A stretch of 64,000 bases of DNA from Flavobacterium sp. HSC-61S13 (GTDB lineage: Bacteria > Bacteroidota > Bacteroidia > Flavobacteriales > Flavobacteriaceae): positions 84,814 to 148,813 of the forward strand of contig NZ_JALJZV010000008.1 of NCBI RefSeq assembly GCF_024171535.1. Reading direction: 5' to 3'. The translations under genes were made by a program, and so were the position numbers. Numbering within the stretch: position 1 is the stretch's first letter; each line of letters opens with the position of its first letter. The notes beneath the pieces were generated by a model. The model did no database searches and was not told the origin of the DNA. It worked only from the letters and a program-made list of their open reading frames with translations. Positions 15,728 to 25,578 of the stretch are shown here, piece by piece.

Positions 15728-17740
15728 ATGAACACAAATAACACGACTCTTTTTGATAAAAGAGTACTCTCTGATGCTGTCAAACAATCGTTTGTAAAAT
15801 TAGATCCAAGAACGTTATACAAAAATCCTGTCATGTTTACGGTGGAAATAGGTGCTTTTGTACTGTTTTTAGTCTGTATTTGGATTTTAATGGGTGAGAA
15901 AGATCAGGGTAGTTTTGGATACAACCTGACGGTTTTTATTTTGCTTTTATTCACTCTACTGTTCGCCAATTTTGCCGAAGCTATTGCTGAAGCGCGTGGC
16001 AAGGCACAGGCCGATAGTTTGCGTAAAACCCGTGAAGAAACCCCTGCGACCCTGGAAGATGGAAGTGTAGTTTCGTCAGCATCTCTAGTCAAAGGCAGTG
16101 TATTTATCTGTAAGGCAGGTGATATTATTCCCGCAGATGGTGAGATTATAGAAGGATTAGCGACTATAGATGAAAGTGCTATTACCGGTGAGAGTGCCCC
16201 GGTTATTCGGGAATCAGGCGGTGATAAAAGTTCGGTTACCGGCGGCACTAAAGTACTGTCCGACCAGATTAAAGTAGTGGTAACTACGCAACCGGGCGAC
16301 AGTTTTTTGGATAAAATGATCGCTTTGGTAGAAGGTGCTAGCAGACAAAAAACACCCAATGAAATTGCGCTGACGATACTGTTAGCTGGTTTTACGATGA
16401 TTTTTATTATTGTTACGGTGACTTTAAAACCCTTTGCGGATTATGCGGGTGTTTCGATTACTATAGCCGCCTTTATTTCACTATTTGTATGTTTGATTCC
16501 AACGACTATAGGAGGTTTATTGTCTGCAATTGGAATAGCGGGTATGGATAGAGCCTTGCGTGCTAATGTGATTACCAAAAGTGGGAGAGCAGTGGAAGTA
16601 GCAGGTGATATTGACGTTTTACTATTGGATAAAACGGGAACCATCACGATTGGAAATCGAAAGGCGACTGAATTTTATACGGCTGAAGGCGTTGAACCGC
16701 AGCACTTTCAGAAATCGGTGGTCTTGAGTTCGATGAGTGATGAAACTCCAGAGGGGAAATCCATTATAGAATTAGCGGGTAAAGACCCGAAGTGCTACGG
16801 GATTAGCAATCCTATTTTTATTCCTTTTACCGCTGAAACACGGAGTTCTGGAATTGATTTTGATGGGCTGCGCATCCGCAAAGGTGCCGCTGATGCTATT
16901 CGAAAACTGTGTGAGGAAAAAGGTAATAGCTATCCAATGGAAATTCAGGAGATCGTCGAGAGAATCGCCAATAATGGAGGAACACCACTGGTGGTTTCGG
17001 AAAACGAAAAAATCATCGGCGTGGTAGAATTGCAGGATATCGTGAAACCGGGCATTCAGGAGCGTTTTGAGCGACTGAGAATGATGGGTATTAAAACGGT
17101 TATGGTTACGGGAGATAATCCTTTAACGGCGCGCTTTATAGCTGAAAAAGCAGGGGTAGACGATTATATCGCGGAAGCCAAACCCGAAGATAAGATGAAC
17201 TATATCAAAAAGGAACAAAGCGAAGGTCGACTAGTTGCGATGATGGGTGATGGTACCAATGACGCACCGGCTTTGGCTCAGGCCAATGTTGGGGTAGCGA
17301 TGAACAGCGGGACTCAAGCAGCTAAAGAAGCGGGTAATATGGTCGACTTGGATAACGATCCGACCAAACTGATCGAAATCGTTGAGATTGGTAAACAGTT
17401 GCTAATGACCCGTGGTACCTTGACTACCTTCAGTATTGCCAACGATGTTGCCAAGTATTTCGCACTGATTCCAGCACTTTTTATCACGGCCATACCCGCA
17501 TTAAGCAGTTTGAATATCATGCAACTGCACAGTCCGGAAAGCGCGATACTATCGGCGGTCATATTCAATGCCATCATCATCCCGATTTTAATTCCATTAG
17601 CGCTAAAAGGCGTTGCGTATAAACCAATTGGTGCCAGTGCTTTATTGAGACGGAATTTATTGATTTACGGTCTGGGCGGTATCTTGGTTCCCTTCGTCGG
17701 TATCAAGCTAATCGATTTGTTTGTTGCACTGTTTGTTTAG
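15728..17740 (+). CDS. kdpB: Potassium-transporting P-type ATPase, catalytic subunit KdpB
   Basis: 670-residue P-type ATPase subunit that drives KdpA. The phosphorylation motif DKTGTIT has its aspartate at residue 301. Other landmarks: [18 protein letters not shown] (actuator TGES), the [21 protein letters not shown] segment before the phosphorylation site, [18 protein letters not shown], and [19 protein letters not shown] (hinge). Length and motif order are as in E. coli KdpB. The 95-base gap after kdpA has no evident terminator. Confidence 0.97.
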   Translation: MNTNNTTLFDKRVLSDAVKQSFVKLDPRTLYKNPVMFTVEIGAFVLFLVCIWILMGEKDQGSFGYNLTVFILLLFTLLFANFAEAIAEARGKAQADSLRKTREETPATLEDGSVVSSASLVKGSVFICKAGDIIPADGEIIEGLATIDESAITGESAPVIRESGGDKSSVTGGTKVLSDQIKVVVTTQPGDSFLDKMIALVEGASRQKTPNEIALTILLAGFTMIFIIVTVTLKPFADYAGVSITIAAFISLFVCLIPTTIGGLLSAIGIAGMDRALRANVITKSGRAVEVAGDIDVLLLDKTGTITIGNRKATEFYTAEGVEPQHFQKSVVLSSMSDETPEGKSIIELAGKDPKCYGISNPIFIPFTAETRSSGIDFDGLRIRKGAADAIRKLCEEKGNSYPMEIQEIVERIANNGGTPLVVSENEKIIGVVELQDIVKPGIQERFERLRMMGIKTVMVTGDNPLTARFIAEKAGVDDYIAEAKPEDKMNYIKKEQSEGRLVAMMGDGTNDAPALAQANVGVAMNSGTQAAKEAGNMVDLDNDPTKLIEIVEIGKQLLMTRGTLTTFSIANDVAKYFALIPALFITAIPALSSLNIMQLHSPESAILSAVIFNAIIIPILIPLALKGVAYKPIGASALLRRNLLIYGLGGILVPFVGIKLIDLFVALFV

Positions 17741-17813
17741 TTTTAGTATTAAATTTAAACTTTAAGTAATGTGTTTTAATAATTTATAAAACAGCAATTA
17801 AAATATAAAAAAA

Positions 17814-18374
17814 ATGAAAAAAAATATACTTTCTGCCATATTGCTTACAGGCGGAACCATGTTGTTATTAGTTGTGGTATATCCACTAATCGTCTGGGGT
17901 TTTGCACAGTTTTCACCGAACTCCGGTAAGGGCGAATTGGTGAGACACAACGGCAAGGCCTATTATGTAAACATCGGACAGGACTTTGTTTCCGATAAGT
18001 ATTTTTCATCGCGACCCTCAGCTGTAGACTATAATGCTGCGGGTTCTGGTGCCAGTAATAAAGCCGTTACGAATCCCGAATATTTAGCGGAGGTATCACA
18101 GCGTATCGACGAATTTATGACCAAGAACCCAACGGTTAAAAAAGAAGATATTCCCGTTGATTTAGTTACGGCAAGCGGTAGCGGGTTGGATCCTAACTAT
18201 TCCGTACAAGCAGCTGTGGTTCAAGTGGCTCGAATTGCCGCAAGTAGAAATCTTTCGGAGAGTGTGATTACGCAATTAATTCACAACCAAATCGAAAGTC
18301 CCTTACTGGGGATTTTTGGCCCAGAGAAAGTTAATGTATTGCGTTTGAATATTGCCTTAGACCAAATCAAATAA
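17814..18374 (+). CDS. kdpC: Potassium-transporting ATPase subunit KdpC
   Basis: 186 residues: one N-terminal membrane helix (ILSAILLTGGTMLLLVVVYPL) and a periplasmic domain with the family patterns FSSRPSAVDYNAAGSGASN and DLVTASGSGLDPNYSVQAA, which are diagnostic. KdpC acts as an assembly and affinity subunit of KdpFABC. It ends six bases before the porin gene, so those two are almost certainly cotranscribed. Confidence 0.97.
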   Translation: MKKNILSAILLTGGTMLLLVVVYPLIVWGFAQFSPNSGKGELVRHNGKAYYVNIGQDFVSDKYFSSRPSAVDYNAAGSGASNKAVTNPEYLAEVSQRIDEFMTKNPTVKKEDIPVDLVTASGSGLDPNYSVQAAVVQVARIAASRNLSESVITQLIHNQIESPLLGIFGPEKVNVLRLNIALDQIK

Positions 18375-18379
18375 CAAGT

Positions 18380-19462
18380 ATGAAAAACTTATTTAGTACA
18401 GTGCTACTCCTCGGTGGAGTAGCTATTGCTGTGGCACAACACGATACGATATCCAAACCGGCATTGACTATTGACGGTTATGCCGAATTGTATTATAGTT
18501 ATAGCTTTAATCAGCCCAAGAACAACCAACTACCCGGGTATTTGTATTCGTTTAATCGACATAATGAGGTTAGTCTTAATTTCGGAATGATCCGAGCGAC
18601 TTATGAAAAAAATCGAGTTCGAGGAAAAATAGCTTTGATGGCCGGCAGTTATGTCACGTCTAACTTAGTGGCAGAACCCGATGGATTAAAAAATATCTAT
18701 GAGGCCAATGTGGGATTAAAACTATCAGAAACCAAGAATTTGTGGTTGGATGCGGGTATTTTTAGTTCACATATCGGTTATGAAAGTGCTATCGGAGCGG
18801 ATGTTTGGACGTTGACTCGAAGTATACCAGCTGAAAACTCGCCTTATTTTTCGTCGGGAGTTAAGATTTCCTACAAATCACCGAATCAAAAGTGGTTTTT
18901 AAGCGGTTTAGTCTTAAATGGATGGCAACGTATGCAACGCGTCGATGGCAATCGTACGTTGGCTTTTGGACATCAATTGACCTATCAACCCAATGAAAAA
19001 TTCTTGATTAACAGCAGTTCCTTTATCGGTAGTGATACACCCGATAGCTTGAGACAAATGCGGTATTTTCACGATTTGTATGCCGAAATAAAGCTTAGTC
19101 CTAAAATGCGGATGATTGCGGGATTTGACATCGGTGTTCAACAGCAGTACAAACACAGTAAATCGTATAATGTATGGTACAGCCCGAGTTTAATCGGGAA
19201 ATATACCTTTAACGACAAATGGAGTATTAGCGCTCGCGCAGAATACTATGCAGATAAAAAGCAAGTCATCCTAGTAACAGATACTGAAAACGGATTTCAA
19301 ACTTGGGGATACTCGGCCAATTTGGATTATAGGATAACAAATGAAGTATTGTGGCGCATTGAACTGCGTAATTTTGACAGTAAAGACGCTATTTTTACTA
19401 GAAACGAACGTGCTGTGTCGAGCAATGCGTTTGCGAGTACCAGTTTGTCCATAAAATTTTAA
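18380..19462 (+). CDS. Outer-membrane beta-barrel porin (OmpL/BBP2-like) inside the kdp operon
   Basis: 360 residues with a signal peptide (NLFSTVLLLGGVAIAVAQ) and then alternating beta-strand sequence ending in an aromatic F (STSLSIKF), the C-terminal mark of outer-membrane barrels. The first mature segment, LTIDGYAELYYSYSFN, and the IGYESAIGADVWTLTRSIPAENSPY stretch are typical of the BBP2/OmpL-like putative porin family. Its position, five bases after kdpC and nine before the KdpD sensor gene, implies a role in letting K+ cross the outer membrane when external potassium is scarce. That role is inference from context. Confidence 0.8.
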   Translation: MKNLFSTVLLLGGVAIAVAQHDTISKPALTIDGYAELYYSYSFNQPKNNQLPGYLYSFNRHNEVSLNFGMIRATYEKNRVRGKIALMAGSYVTSNLVAEPDGLKNIYEANVGLKLSETKNLWLDAGIFSSHIGYESAIGADVWTLTRSIPAENSPYFSSGVKISYKSPNQKWFLSGLVLNGWQRMQRVDGNRTLAFGHQLTYQPNEKFLINSSSFIGSDTPDSLRQMRYFHDLYAEIKLSPKMRMIAGFDIGVQQQYKHSKSYNVWYSPSLIGKYTFNDKWSISARAEYYADKKQVILVTDTENGFQTWGYSANLDYRITNEVLWRIELRNFDSKDAIFTRNERAVSSNAFASTSLSIKF

Positions 19463-19471
19463 AACAACACT

Positions 19472-20596
19472 ATGCAAGAAGAACGCCAATCTGCCGAGGA
19501 GTTTTTAAAATTAATTCGCCGTTCTAAACGCGGTAAATTCAAGGTTTATATCGGAATGAGTGCTGGAGTGGGAAAAACTTACCGCATGTTGCAAGAGGCG
19601 CACGGTTTGATGAAAAGTGGGGTCAAGGTAAAAGTTGGCTTTGTAGAGACGCATCAACGCGAGGAAACCGAAGCTTTGATTGAGGGTTTGATCGTGATTC
19701 CGAGAAAGCAGTTTTTTTATAAGGGGAAACAAGTGGAAGATATGGATTTGGATGCCATATTAGCAATAAGACCGGAGGTGGTGATCGTTGATGAGTTGGC
19801 TCATTCCAATATTGCTGGAAGTAAAAACGACAAGCGATGGCAAGATGTTATGGATATATTAGACGCCGGAATCAGTGTGATTTCGGCGGTTAATATTCAA
19901 CATATTGAAAGTTTAAACGCCGAGGTAAAGGAGATTACAGGAATTGATATACAGGAGCGCATTCCCGATCAGGTCTTGGCTCAGGCAGATGAGATAGTCA
20001 ATATCGATTTGACGGTTTCCGATTTGATGGAACGCTTAATTCAAGGAAAAATTTATAAAAATGATAAAATTGCTGCGGCTCTAAAGAATTTCTTTACCAC
20101 GTCAAATATCTTACAACTTCGAGAGTTGGCTTTAAAGGAAGTCGCTTCACATGTAGAGAAAAAGGTGGAGACTGAAATAAGTTCATCCATACACGCGCGT
20201 CCGACGCGTTTTTTGGCTTGTATCAGTAGTAATGAGAAGACAGCCAAGGCGGTAATTAGAAAATCAGCTCGATTGGCCAACTATTTTCATTCGAGATGGT
20301 ATGTGTTGTATGTACAAACAGCTAAGGAAAGTCCTAATAAAATATCGCTATCCAAACAAAGGCATTTGATTAACAACCTAAAATTGGCCACGGAATTGGG
20401 AGCAGAAATTATTAAAGTTGAAAACAACAGTGTCGCTCAGGCTATTTTACAACAAGTCGAAGAGCGTAAAATCACCACTATTTGTATAGGGAAACCGAGG
20501 TTGCACTTGTATCAAATTATTTTAGCTACCAATGTGTTCAATCAGTTGTTAAAAAAGTTATCTTCATCGGCTGTAGATGTTATGATTATGTCTTAG
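19472..20596 (+). CDS. KdpD N-terminal sensor module (KdpD domain plus universal-stress-like domain), no kinase
   Basis: 374 residues equal to the cytosolic N-terminal half of KdpD. Residues 18-230 are the KdpD domain with Walker A GMSAGVGKTYRM, then VDELAHSNIAGSKNDKRWQD and NIQHIESLN; about 250-370 form a universal-stress-protein fold (TRFLACISSNEKTAKAVIRK). The membrane, dimerisation and kinase parts of E. coli KdpD are absent and instead appear as a separate kinase gene downstream. The pair would sense K+ or turgor and signal to the sigma-54 response regulator. Confidence 0.88.
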   Translation: MQEERQSAEEFLKLIRRSKRGKFKVYIGMSAGVGKTYRMLQEAHGLMKSGVKVKVGFVETHQREETEALIEGLIVIPRKQFFYKGKQVEDMDLDAILAIRPEVVIVDELAHSNIAGSKNDKRWQDVMDILDAGISVISAVNIQHIESLNAEVKEITGIDIQERIPDQVLAQADEIVNIDLTVSDLMERLIQGKIYKNDKIAAALKNFFTTSNILQLRELALKEVASHVEKKVETEISSSIHARPTRFLACISSNEKTAKAVIRKSARLANYFHSRWYVLYVQTAKESPNKISLSKQRHLINNLKLATELGAEIIKVENNSVAQAILQQVEERKITTICIGKPRLHLYQIILATNVFNQLLKKLSSSAVDVMIMS

Positions 20597-20686
20597 TACA
20601 AATGAGTTAGTAAGACCGTGGTTTTGCGAATCTCATTGGCGGTAAAAAGAATTGGGGCAGTAGAAAAACACCTTAGTAAAAGATAT

Positions 20687-22405
20687 ATGAGAATTAAAAC
20701 CAAGTTAACCCTAGGAGTGGGATTGTTGTTTATTTTGATCGTTTTATTGGGTATGGTAGGGGCGGTTTACATCCATTTCCTAAAAAATGACACCGAAAAT
20801 ATATTGTTAGACAATTACAATTCTGTCATTTATTCCAAGCAGATGTTACAGGAAACTGAAAGTCACACAAATTTCGCCCATTTTGAAGAAGAATTAAGAC
20901 TGCAGGAGCTCAATGCTACCGAAGCGGGAGAGCAGAAAATCAATAGGGAATTGCGCGAGCATTTCGAAGCGTATAGAAATAACGGTCAATCACCAGCTGA
21001 TTTAAGTCATATCAGAGAGTCGCTCTTGGAGTTGATGACGATGAATATGCAGGCGATCGAGCAAAAGAGTCAGTTGGCACAAGATACGGCCAATCGGGCT
21101 ACGGTGTGGATTGCCGTAACCGGTACGGCTTGTTTTATCATAGCCTTTACCTTGTTGATCAATTTACCGTCAAATATCTCGAATCCGATTAGTGAGTTAA
21201 CGGACAGCATTCAAAAAATTGCCGCTAATAAATATGATGAACGGGTACATTTTGAAGACAACAATGAATTTGGAGATTTGGCAAAATCGTTCAATACGAT
21301 GGCGCAAAAATTAGAGGAGTACAACAGCAGCAATCTGGCACAATTGATGCGACAAAAGACCAGAATTGAAGCGTTGATCAATAATATGAAAGATCCGGTA
21401 ATTGGTTTGGATGAAAATTGGAAAGTGATTTTTGTCAACGAGGAAGCTTGTAAGGTTACCGGGATGGAATCCCAGCAAATGATTGGTTATAGTAGTAAGG
21501 ATTTGGCTTTGGATAACGATTTAATTAGACTGTTGTTATTGAATCTTGATTCGGAGGAGATCAGACCAGAAGATACCCTGAAAATCATGGCTAACGGCAA
21601 AGAGGGTTATTATTCGCAGGAGGTGATTCACATTGAAGTAATACCGACGGGAGAACAACTTAAGGAATTGGTAGGGCATGTTTTAATTTTGAGAAACATC
21701 ACGGAATACAAAGAATTGGATTTTGCTAAAACTCGTTTTATCGCAACGGTATCACACGAATTTAAGACACCTATTGCATCGATGAAATTGAGTTTGCAAT
21801 TACTGGAAAACAAACGTATCGGAGACTTAAATTTGGAACAACAAAATTTGGTTGCTGGGCTTAAAGACGATGCGGATCGGCTGTTGAGAATTACCTCAGA
21901 ATTGCTCAATATGACTCAGGTGGAAAGTGGAAACATCCAGCTCAATATCTTAAATACTCCTGTGGAAAAAATTGTTGATTACGCCATTATGGCCAATCAA
22001 AATCAGGCAGATACAAAAGAAATTACCCTTAAAAGTATGATTGAACTTTCCGCTACATTGGTGCAGGCCGATGCCGAAAAAACAGCTTGGGTAATGACTA
22101 ATCTACTAACCAATGCCATTAACTATTCGCATGAACAATCCGTGATTGAAATACATGTTTATCAACAAGGTGATACGGTTGTTTTTAGTGTTAAAGACTT
22201 TGGTATCGGTATTCCACCCGAATATCTATCCAAAGTTTTTGATCGATATTTTAGAGTTCCGGGTACACATCGTGAGGGAACAGGACTGGGCTTGGCTATA
22301 AGCAAAGAGTTTATCGAGGCACAAGGAGGAACGATACGGGTTCAGAGTGAATATGGTGTCGGGAGTGAGTTTGTGGTGATACTCAAAAAGGTAGCAACAG
22401 TATAG
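20687..22405 (+). CDS. Membrane histidine kinase with HAMP and PAS domains, likely partner of the KdpD module
   Basis: 572 residues from ATG 20687 (MRIKTKLTLGVGLLF); a GTG at 20618 would add 23 residues that lack family character. Layout: TM1, an extracytoplasmic helical segment of about 130 residues, TM2 (VWIAVTGTACFIIAFTLLIN), HAMP (NPISELTDSIQKIAANKYDE), PAS (ALINNMKDPVIGLDENWKVI), HisKA with phospho-accepting H357 in TVSHEFKTP, and HATPase_c with N box TNLLTNAINYS, G1 DFGIGIP and G2 GTGLGLAIS. It follows the KdpD module on the same strand and is the natural kinase for the NtrC-type regulator at 12005. Confidence 0.88.
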   Translation: MRIKTKLTLGVGLLFILIVLLGMVGAVYIHFLKNDTENILLDNYNSVIYSKQMLQETESHTNFAHFEEELRLQELNATEAGEQKINRELREHFEAYRNNGQSPADLSHIRESLLELMTMNMQAIEQKSQLAQDTANRATVWIAVTGTACFIIAFTLLINLPSNISNPISELTDSIQKIAANKYDERVHFEDNNEFGDLAKSFNTMAQKLEEYNSSNLAQLMRQKTRIEALINNMKDPVIGLDENWKVIFVNEEACKVTGMESQQMIGYSSKDLALDNDLIRLLLLNLDSEEIRPEDTLKIMANGKEGYYSQEVIHIEVIPTGEQLKELVGHVLILRNITEYKELDFAKTRFIATVSHEFKTPIASMKLSLQLLENKRIGDLNLEQQNLVAGLKDDADRLLRITSELLNMTQVESGNIQLNILNTPVEKIVDYAIMANQNQADTKEITLKSMIELSATLVQADAEKTAWVMTNLLTNAINYSHEQSVIEIHVYQQGDTVVFSVKDFGIGIPPEYLSKVFDRYFRVPGTHREGTGLGLAISKEFIEAQGGTIRVQSEYGVGSEFVVILKKVATV

Positions 22406-22497
22406 ACTCCGCACAAATTTGCCAAAGAGGATCGTTTAAGCTCCGTTTCTAGCTTGTCGAGATTAGTTGTAGTATAAAAATATTTTAATACAATATA

Positions 22498-23475
22498 TTG
22501 AATAAAAAAAATAAGATTATAGGAGGAGTAATGGCTGTTTTGGCTGCGGTAATTGTAGTTCCGGATATAGGTTCATACTATCAACAAATGAAAATGTTAG
22601 GTGAGCGATTGCCTGAGAAGTATAAAGCAGTTCCATTTTTTGATGATCTCAAATCCAATTCGCATTATGATATACAGCATTTTGAAAGTAATGTTCCGCA
22701 ATATGCTTTTATGACGGATACCGGTTCTTTAGTGATCAGTACCAATCATTTGTCCGAAGACTCTTCAGCTGGGTCTATATCAAAGTGGTTTAAAATTGAT
22801 AGTTTGGGGCGTGCTGTAGATTCTTTAGTGATCCAAGATCAATTGATGCAAACTTTTGATTCCTATCTGTACAATATAGACGCGGGTTATTATTTAACTT
22901 GGTTATCAACGGGCGATACCATTCGTCAACCTTTTGTTTCTATTGGTGAAGGAGCCGTTTTGAATGAAGCAGCTACGAGGGAATTATTAGAGGGGGCTAC
23001 CTACGCAACAGATCGCTATACCTCTGATCCGGCTGATGTAAATAAATCGCTGCGAACTGTAGTCGTTTTTAAAGACAGACAATGGTATACGGTAAAAACT
23101 ACTTATCGTGATTTCTTGCCGAGTTACGCCGATCCGCAAGTATTTATTTCACCAGAAACTATCGATTTTGGGTTAATCGACCAACAACAAGCGGTAGTTC
23201 TGAACTATTTTGATAAAGAGTATTGGTATGGAAATAGCTTCTGGAATATCAGTTTTGCGGTAAACGGTCAAAAACCGGAACATTGGACTGGTACAGCTTA
23301 TTGTGAAATGACTTTAAATGAACTGAAAGTAAGCTTTAAAAAAGACCAATTAGACTTATACAGACACGGAACTTTAGGATGGTACGACTTAACCATATAT
23401 CAGCCACCTGCTTCTAATTATGCTTTGGTCAGTATGGAAGAGGGGCGCAAACAGTATGTGATTCGATGGAAATGA
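22498..23475 (+). CDS. Membrane-anchored protein of unknown function
   Basis: Not recognised. 325 residues if it starts at TTG 22498 (NKKNKIIGG before a hydrophobic helix MAVLAAVIVVPDIG); starting at ATG 22531, preceded by an unusually good AGGAGG ribosome site, would give 314 residues and remove the basic residues of the anchor. Both are possible; the lysine-rich start better fits a signal anchor. The rest is soluble and rich in aromatic residues and Asp. It lies 92 bases after the kinase gene and ends in a strong terminator shared with the DoxX gene; cotranscription with kdp is possible but unproven. Confidence 0.65.
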   Translation: MNKKNKIIGGVMAVLAAVIVVPDIGSYYQQMKMLGERLPEKYKAVPFFDDLKSNSHYDIQHFESNVPQYAFMTDTGSLVISTNHLSEDSSAGSISKWFKIDSLGRAVDSLVIQDQLMQTFDSYLYNIDAGYYLTWLSTGDTIRQPFVSIGEGAVLNEAATRELLEGATYATDRYTSDPADVNKSLRTVVVFKDRQWYTVKTTYRDFLPSYADPQVFISPETIDFGLIDQQQAVVLNYFDKEYWYGNSFWNISFAVNGQKPEHWTGTAYCEMTLNELKVSFKKDQLDLYRHGTLGWYDLTIYQPPASNYALVSMEEGRKQYVIRWK

Positions 23476-23516
23476 AAAAGGCTGGGAAATGTCGGATAAC
23501 ATTTCCCAGCCTTTTT
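23475..23516. terminator. Bidirectional rho-independent terminator
   Basis: An 18-bp perfect stem (23475-23492 with 23499-23516; arms start AAAAAGGCTGGG) around CGGATA, flanked by A and T runs, between convergent genes. Its first base is the last base of the upstream stop codon. Confidence 0.92.
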
Positions 23517-23529
23517 ATACCGGTTTCGT

Positions 23530-23931
23530 TTAATCCCATTTGTTTTTTGTACAGACCGACATCTTTCCACCACCGGTAAAAAATAAACCAAGACTAACAA
23601 ACAAGTATATACATACGAGTTCAATAGCCAAGCCCCCGTTGGAATTAAGAGAAAAGACCTCATTCACATGAGCAAATAAAACAATTAAGATGCAAGTTAC
23701 AGCCAATGCCAAGCTGGCCAAACGGGTTCTAAATCCGATAATGATCAGTAATGGGGCTATAATTTCACCAATGTAAATACCATAACCAAGAAAGGTTGGT
23801 AATCCATGGTCACTCACCACGCTTTTAATATAATCAAGACCGTGTACAATTTTGTTAATTCCGTGTAATAGCATGGTAAAACCAATGACCATTCGGATTA
23901 ATAAAAGACCTAAATCAATGTTTGTTTTCAT
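23530..23931 (-). CDS. DoxX-family membrane protein
   Basis: 133 residues with four membrane helices. The first helix LLLIRMVIGFTMLLHGINKI, followed by GLPTFLGYGIYIGEIIAPLLIIIGFRTRLASLAL, is the DoxX pattern (RxxxGxxxLxHG..K and GExxxPxLLxxGxxTRxA). The family is widespread and its biochemical role is unsettled; links to thiosulfate:quinone oxidoreduction and to redox balance have been made. The C-terminus ends MSVCTKNKWD. It appears monocistronic. Confidence 0.88.
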   Translation of the reverse strand: MKTNIDLGLLLIRMVIGFTMLLHGINKIVHGLDYIKSVVSDHGLPTFLGYGIYIGEIIAPLLIIIGFRTRLASLALAVTCILIVLFAHVNEVFSLNSNGGLAIELVCIYLFVSLGLFFTGGGKMSVCTKNKWD

Positions 23932-24216
23932 GTTTTCTGATTTTAAATGTTAATTAATAGTATTTGTAAGCTTTGATGCTCAAATTTTATTTTTTAGATT
24001 ATCAAAAACGGTTTAAATATAATTATTTCTTTTAATTAAGCCTTATATTTTGATAATTTAATTGTTTTTGACGCTGTGGAGTTGTTTTTTTTGTAAAAAT
24101 ATTGTTTGTTTGTAATGAAAAATGGATTCGCAAATGTGTTAATGCTTTTTTGGTGGGTTAATTCTTTGTGAATCAAGTTAATATATTTTTTAATTGGTTT
24201 AAAAGAAGTAAGTTTT

Positions 24217-24870
24217 ATGAAGAATACACTAGTAATGTTTTGCTTTTTCTTGCATTTAGGAATTGGGTTTTCTCAAGAAATTGCACAAAATTTAACAATA
24301 GACCAGGTAGTCAGTAATGACAATGTAGCAAAATGGGAAGTGAATCCGGTATTTTATGGAGAAATATTTGGATCAGTAATGGGCAAGGATTTTGAAAAGG
24401 AGAGTTTGGGTGGAGGACTGAATTATCAAGTGAAATCTCACCTTTTTTCAATTCAATATATTGCAAGCTCCGTAAAAGATCAGGCTTATGCATATATTCC
24501 GCTTGAAAGTATGACTATTCACGATCATAATATTCTGTATGGACAACGCTTTATTTTTGGAACACTATCTCTAAGTTTTTCGGCAGGTGTTTCTTATTCG
24601 AATATTATTCGAAAGATTACTGAAAACTATGCACATGACGCTCCTTATATCAAAAATGATAACTATTGGGGAATTCCCTATGAGCTCAATATCAAGTGGT
24701 TTAAAAGCGTTAAAAGGCCTTTGCTGCCAGCTAGGTTATTGTCAATGAGTAAACCCACAGCATTTGGGACTAGTTTTGGATTCAAATTCCACGGGTCTAT
24801 TTCACAGCAGAATTATGTAGGAGTGGGAATGGTTATAGGGATGGGGTGGCACAGACCTTATGAGAATTAG
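24217..24870 (+). CDS. Secreted, probably outer-membrane beta-rich protein of unknown function
   Basis: 217 residues starting with a clear signal peptide (NTLVMFCFFLHLGIGFSQE, cleavage likely after FSQ). The mature part alternates polar and hydrophobic residues with many Tyr and Gly (GGGLNYQVKSHLFSIQYIAS; FGTLSLSFSAGVSYSNII; VGVGMVIGMGW), as in a small barrel of eight or so strands. The final residues HRPYEN are not the usual aromatic end. No family recognised. A small lipoprotein gene follows 87 bases later on the same strand. Confidence 0.7.
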   Translation: MKNTLVMFCFFLHLGIGFSQEIAQNLTIDQVVSNDNVAKWEVNPVFYGEIFGSVMGKDFEKESLGGGLNYQVKSHLFSIQYIASSVKDQAYAYIPLESMTIHDHNILYGQRFIFGTLSLSFSAGVSYSNIIRKITENYAHDAPYIKNDNYWGIPYELNIKWFKSVKRPLLPARLLSMSKPTAFGTSFGFKFHGSISQQNYVGVGMVIGMGWHRPYEN

Positions 24871-24957
24871 TCGATATATTATAGATTTGATTAGTGAAAA
24901 CGCGTTTAAATTTGAATAATTATCAAGTAAAATGAATTTAAAAATAAGTACTGTATT

Positions 24958-25488
24958 ATGAAAAATTGGTTTTGGTTTTGTCTGGTCATTTTATCCTTTA
25001 CCTATCTAGGATGTGAGAATGAAAATATATTACCTCCGGCAACCTCATTGGGATACAATACTTTTGGGTGCGTTGTCGATGGCGAGCTGTTTAAATGTGG
25101 CATATATGATAACGGTGATGAGGTGAGTAGTTATTATAGTGCTGACTCAACTAGAGTTTCTGGAAATAGTTATATAGAAGGATTTTTAAAAACTGAAATC
25201 AATATTTCTCTTACGGCAAAAAACATCGATCTGGAAGAGGGAAAAACCTACCGACTAGATGAACCGAAATCGGGTCAGGCCTATGCCGAAATAAGATTTG
25301 ACTACTCTAGAAATGGATATACTACAGGCGGTGATCAAACGGGCGAGTGGACCATCACCAAATTGGATAAAACTAATAAAATTATTTCGGGTTTTTTCTG
25401 GTTTAACGTAGCCACAGATGACGGTAAAGTTTACAAAGTTACCAGAGGTCGATTTGATTTGAGCTATGCGGGTAAATCGTCCTATTGA
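24958..25488 (+). CDS. Lipoprotein, DUF6252-like
   Basis: 176 residues with a lipoprotein signal (ILSFTYLGCEN: lipobox YLGC, lipidated cysteine at residue 19). The start of the mature protein, LGYNTFGCVVDGELFKCGIY, and the later TKLDKTNKIISGFFWFNV fit a family of small Bacteroidota lipoproteins annotated DUF6252, as far as I can recall. Function unknown; it should sit at the cell surface or the periplasmic face of a membrane. Confidence 0.7.
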   Translation: MKNWFWFCLVILSFTYLGCENENILPPATSLGYNTFGCVVDGELFKCGIYDNGDEVSSYYSADSTRVSGNSYIEGFLKTEINISLTAKNIDLEEGKTYRLDEPKSGQAYAEIRFDYSRNGYTTGGDQTGEWTITKLDKTNKIISGFFWFNVATDDGKVYKVTRGRFDLSYAGKSSY

Positions 25489-25578
25489 TTCCAATTAAAG
25501 CTATACTTTTTTTACTATAAAAACTGAAAAGGATCGTTACTCATTGTCGGTATGCTGTTGATGTATAATTTTAAAGCA

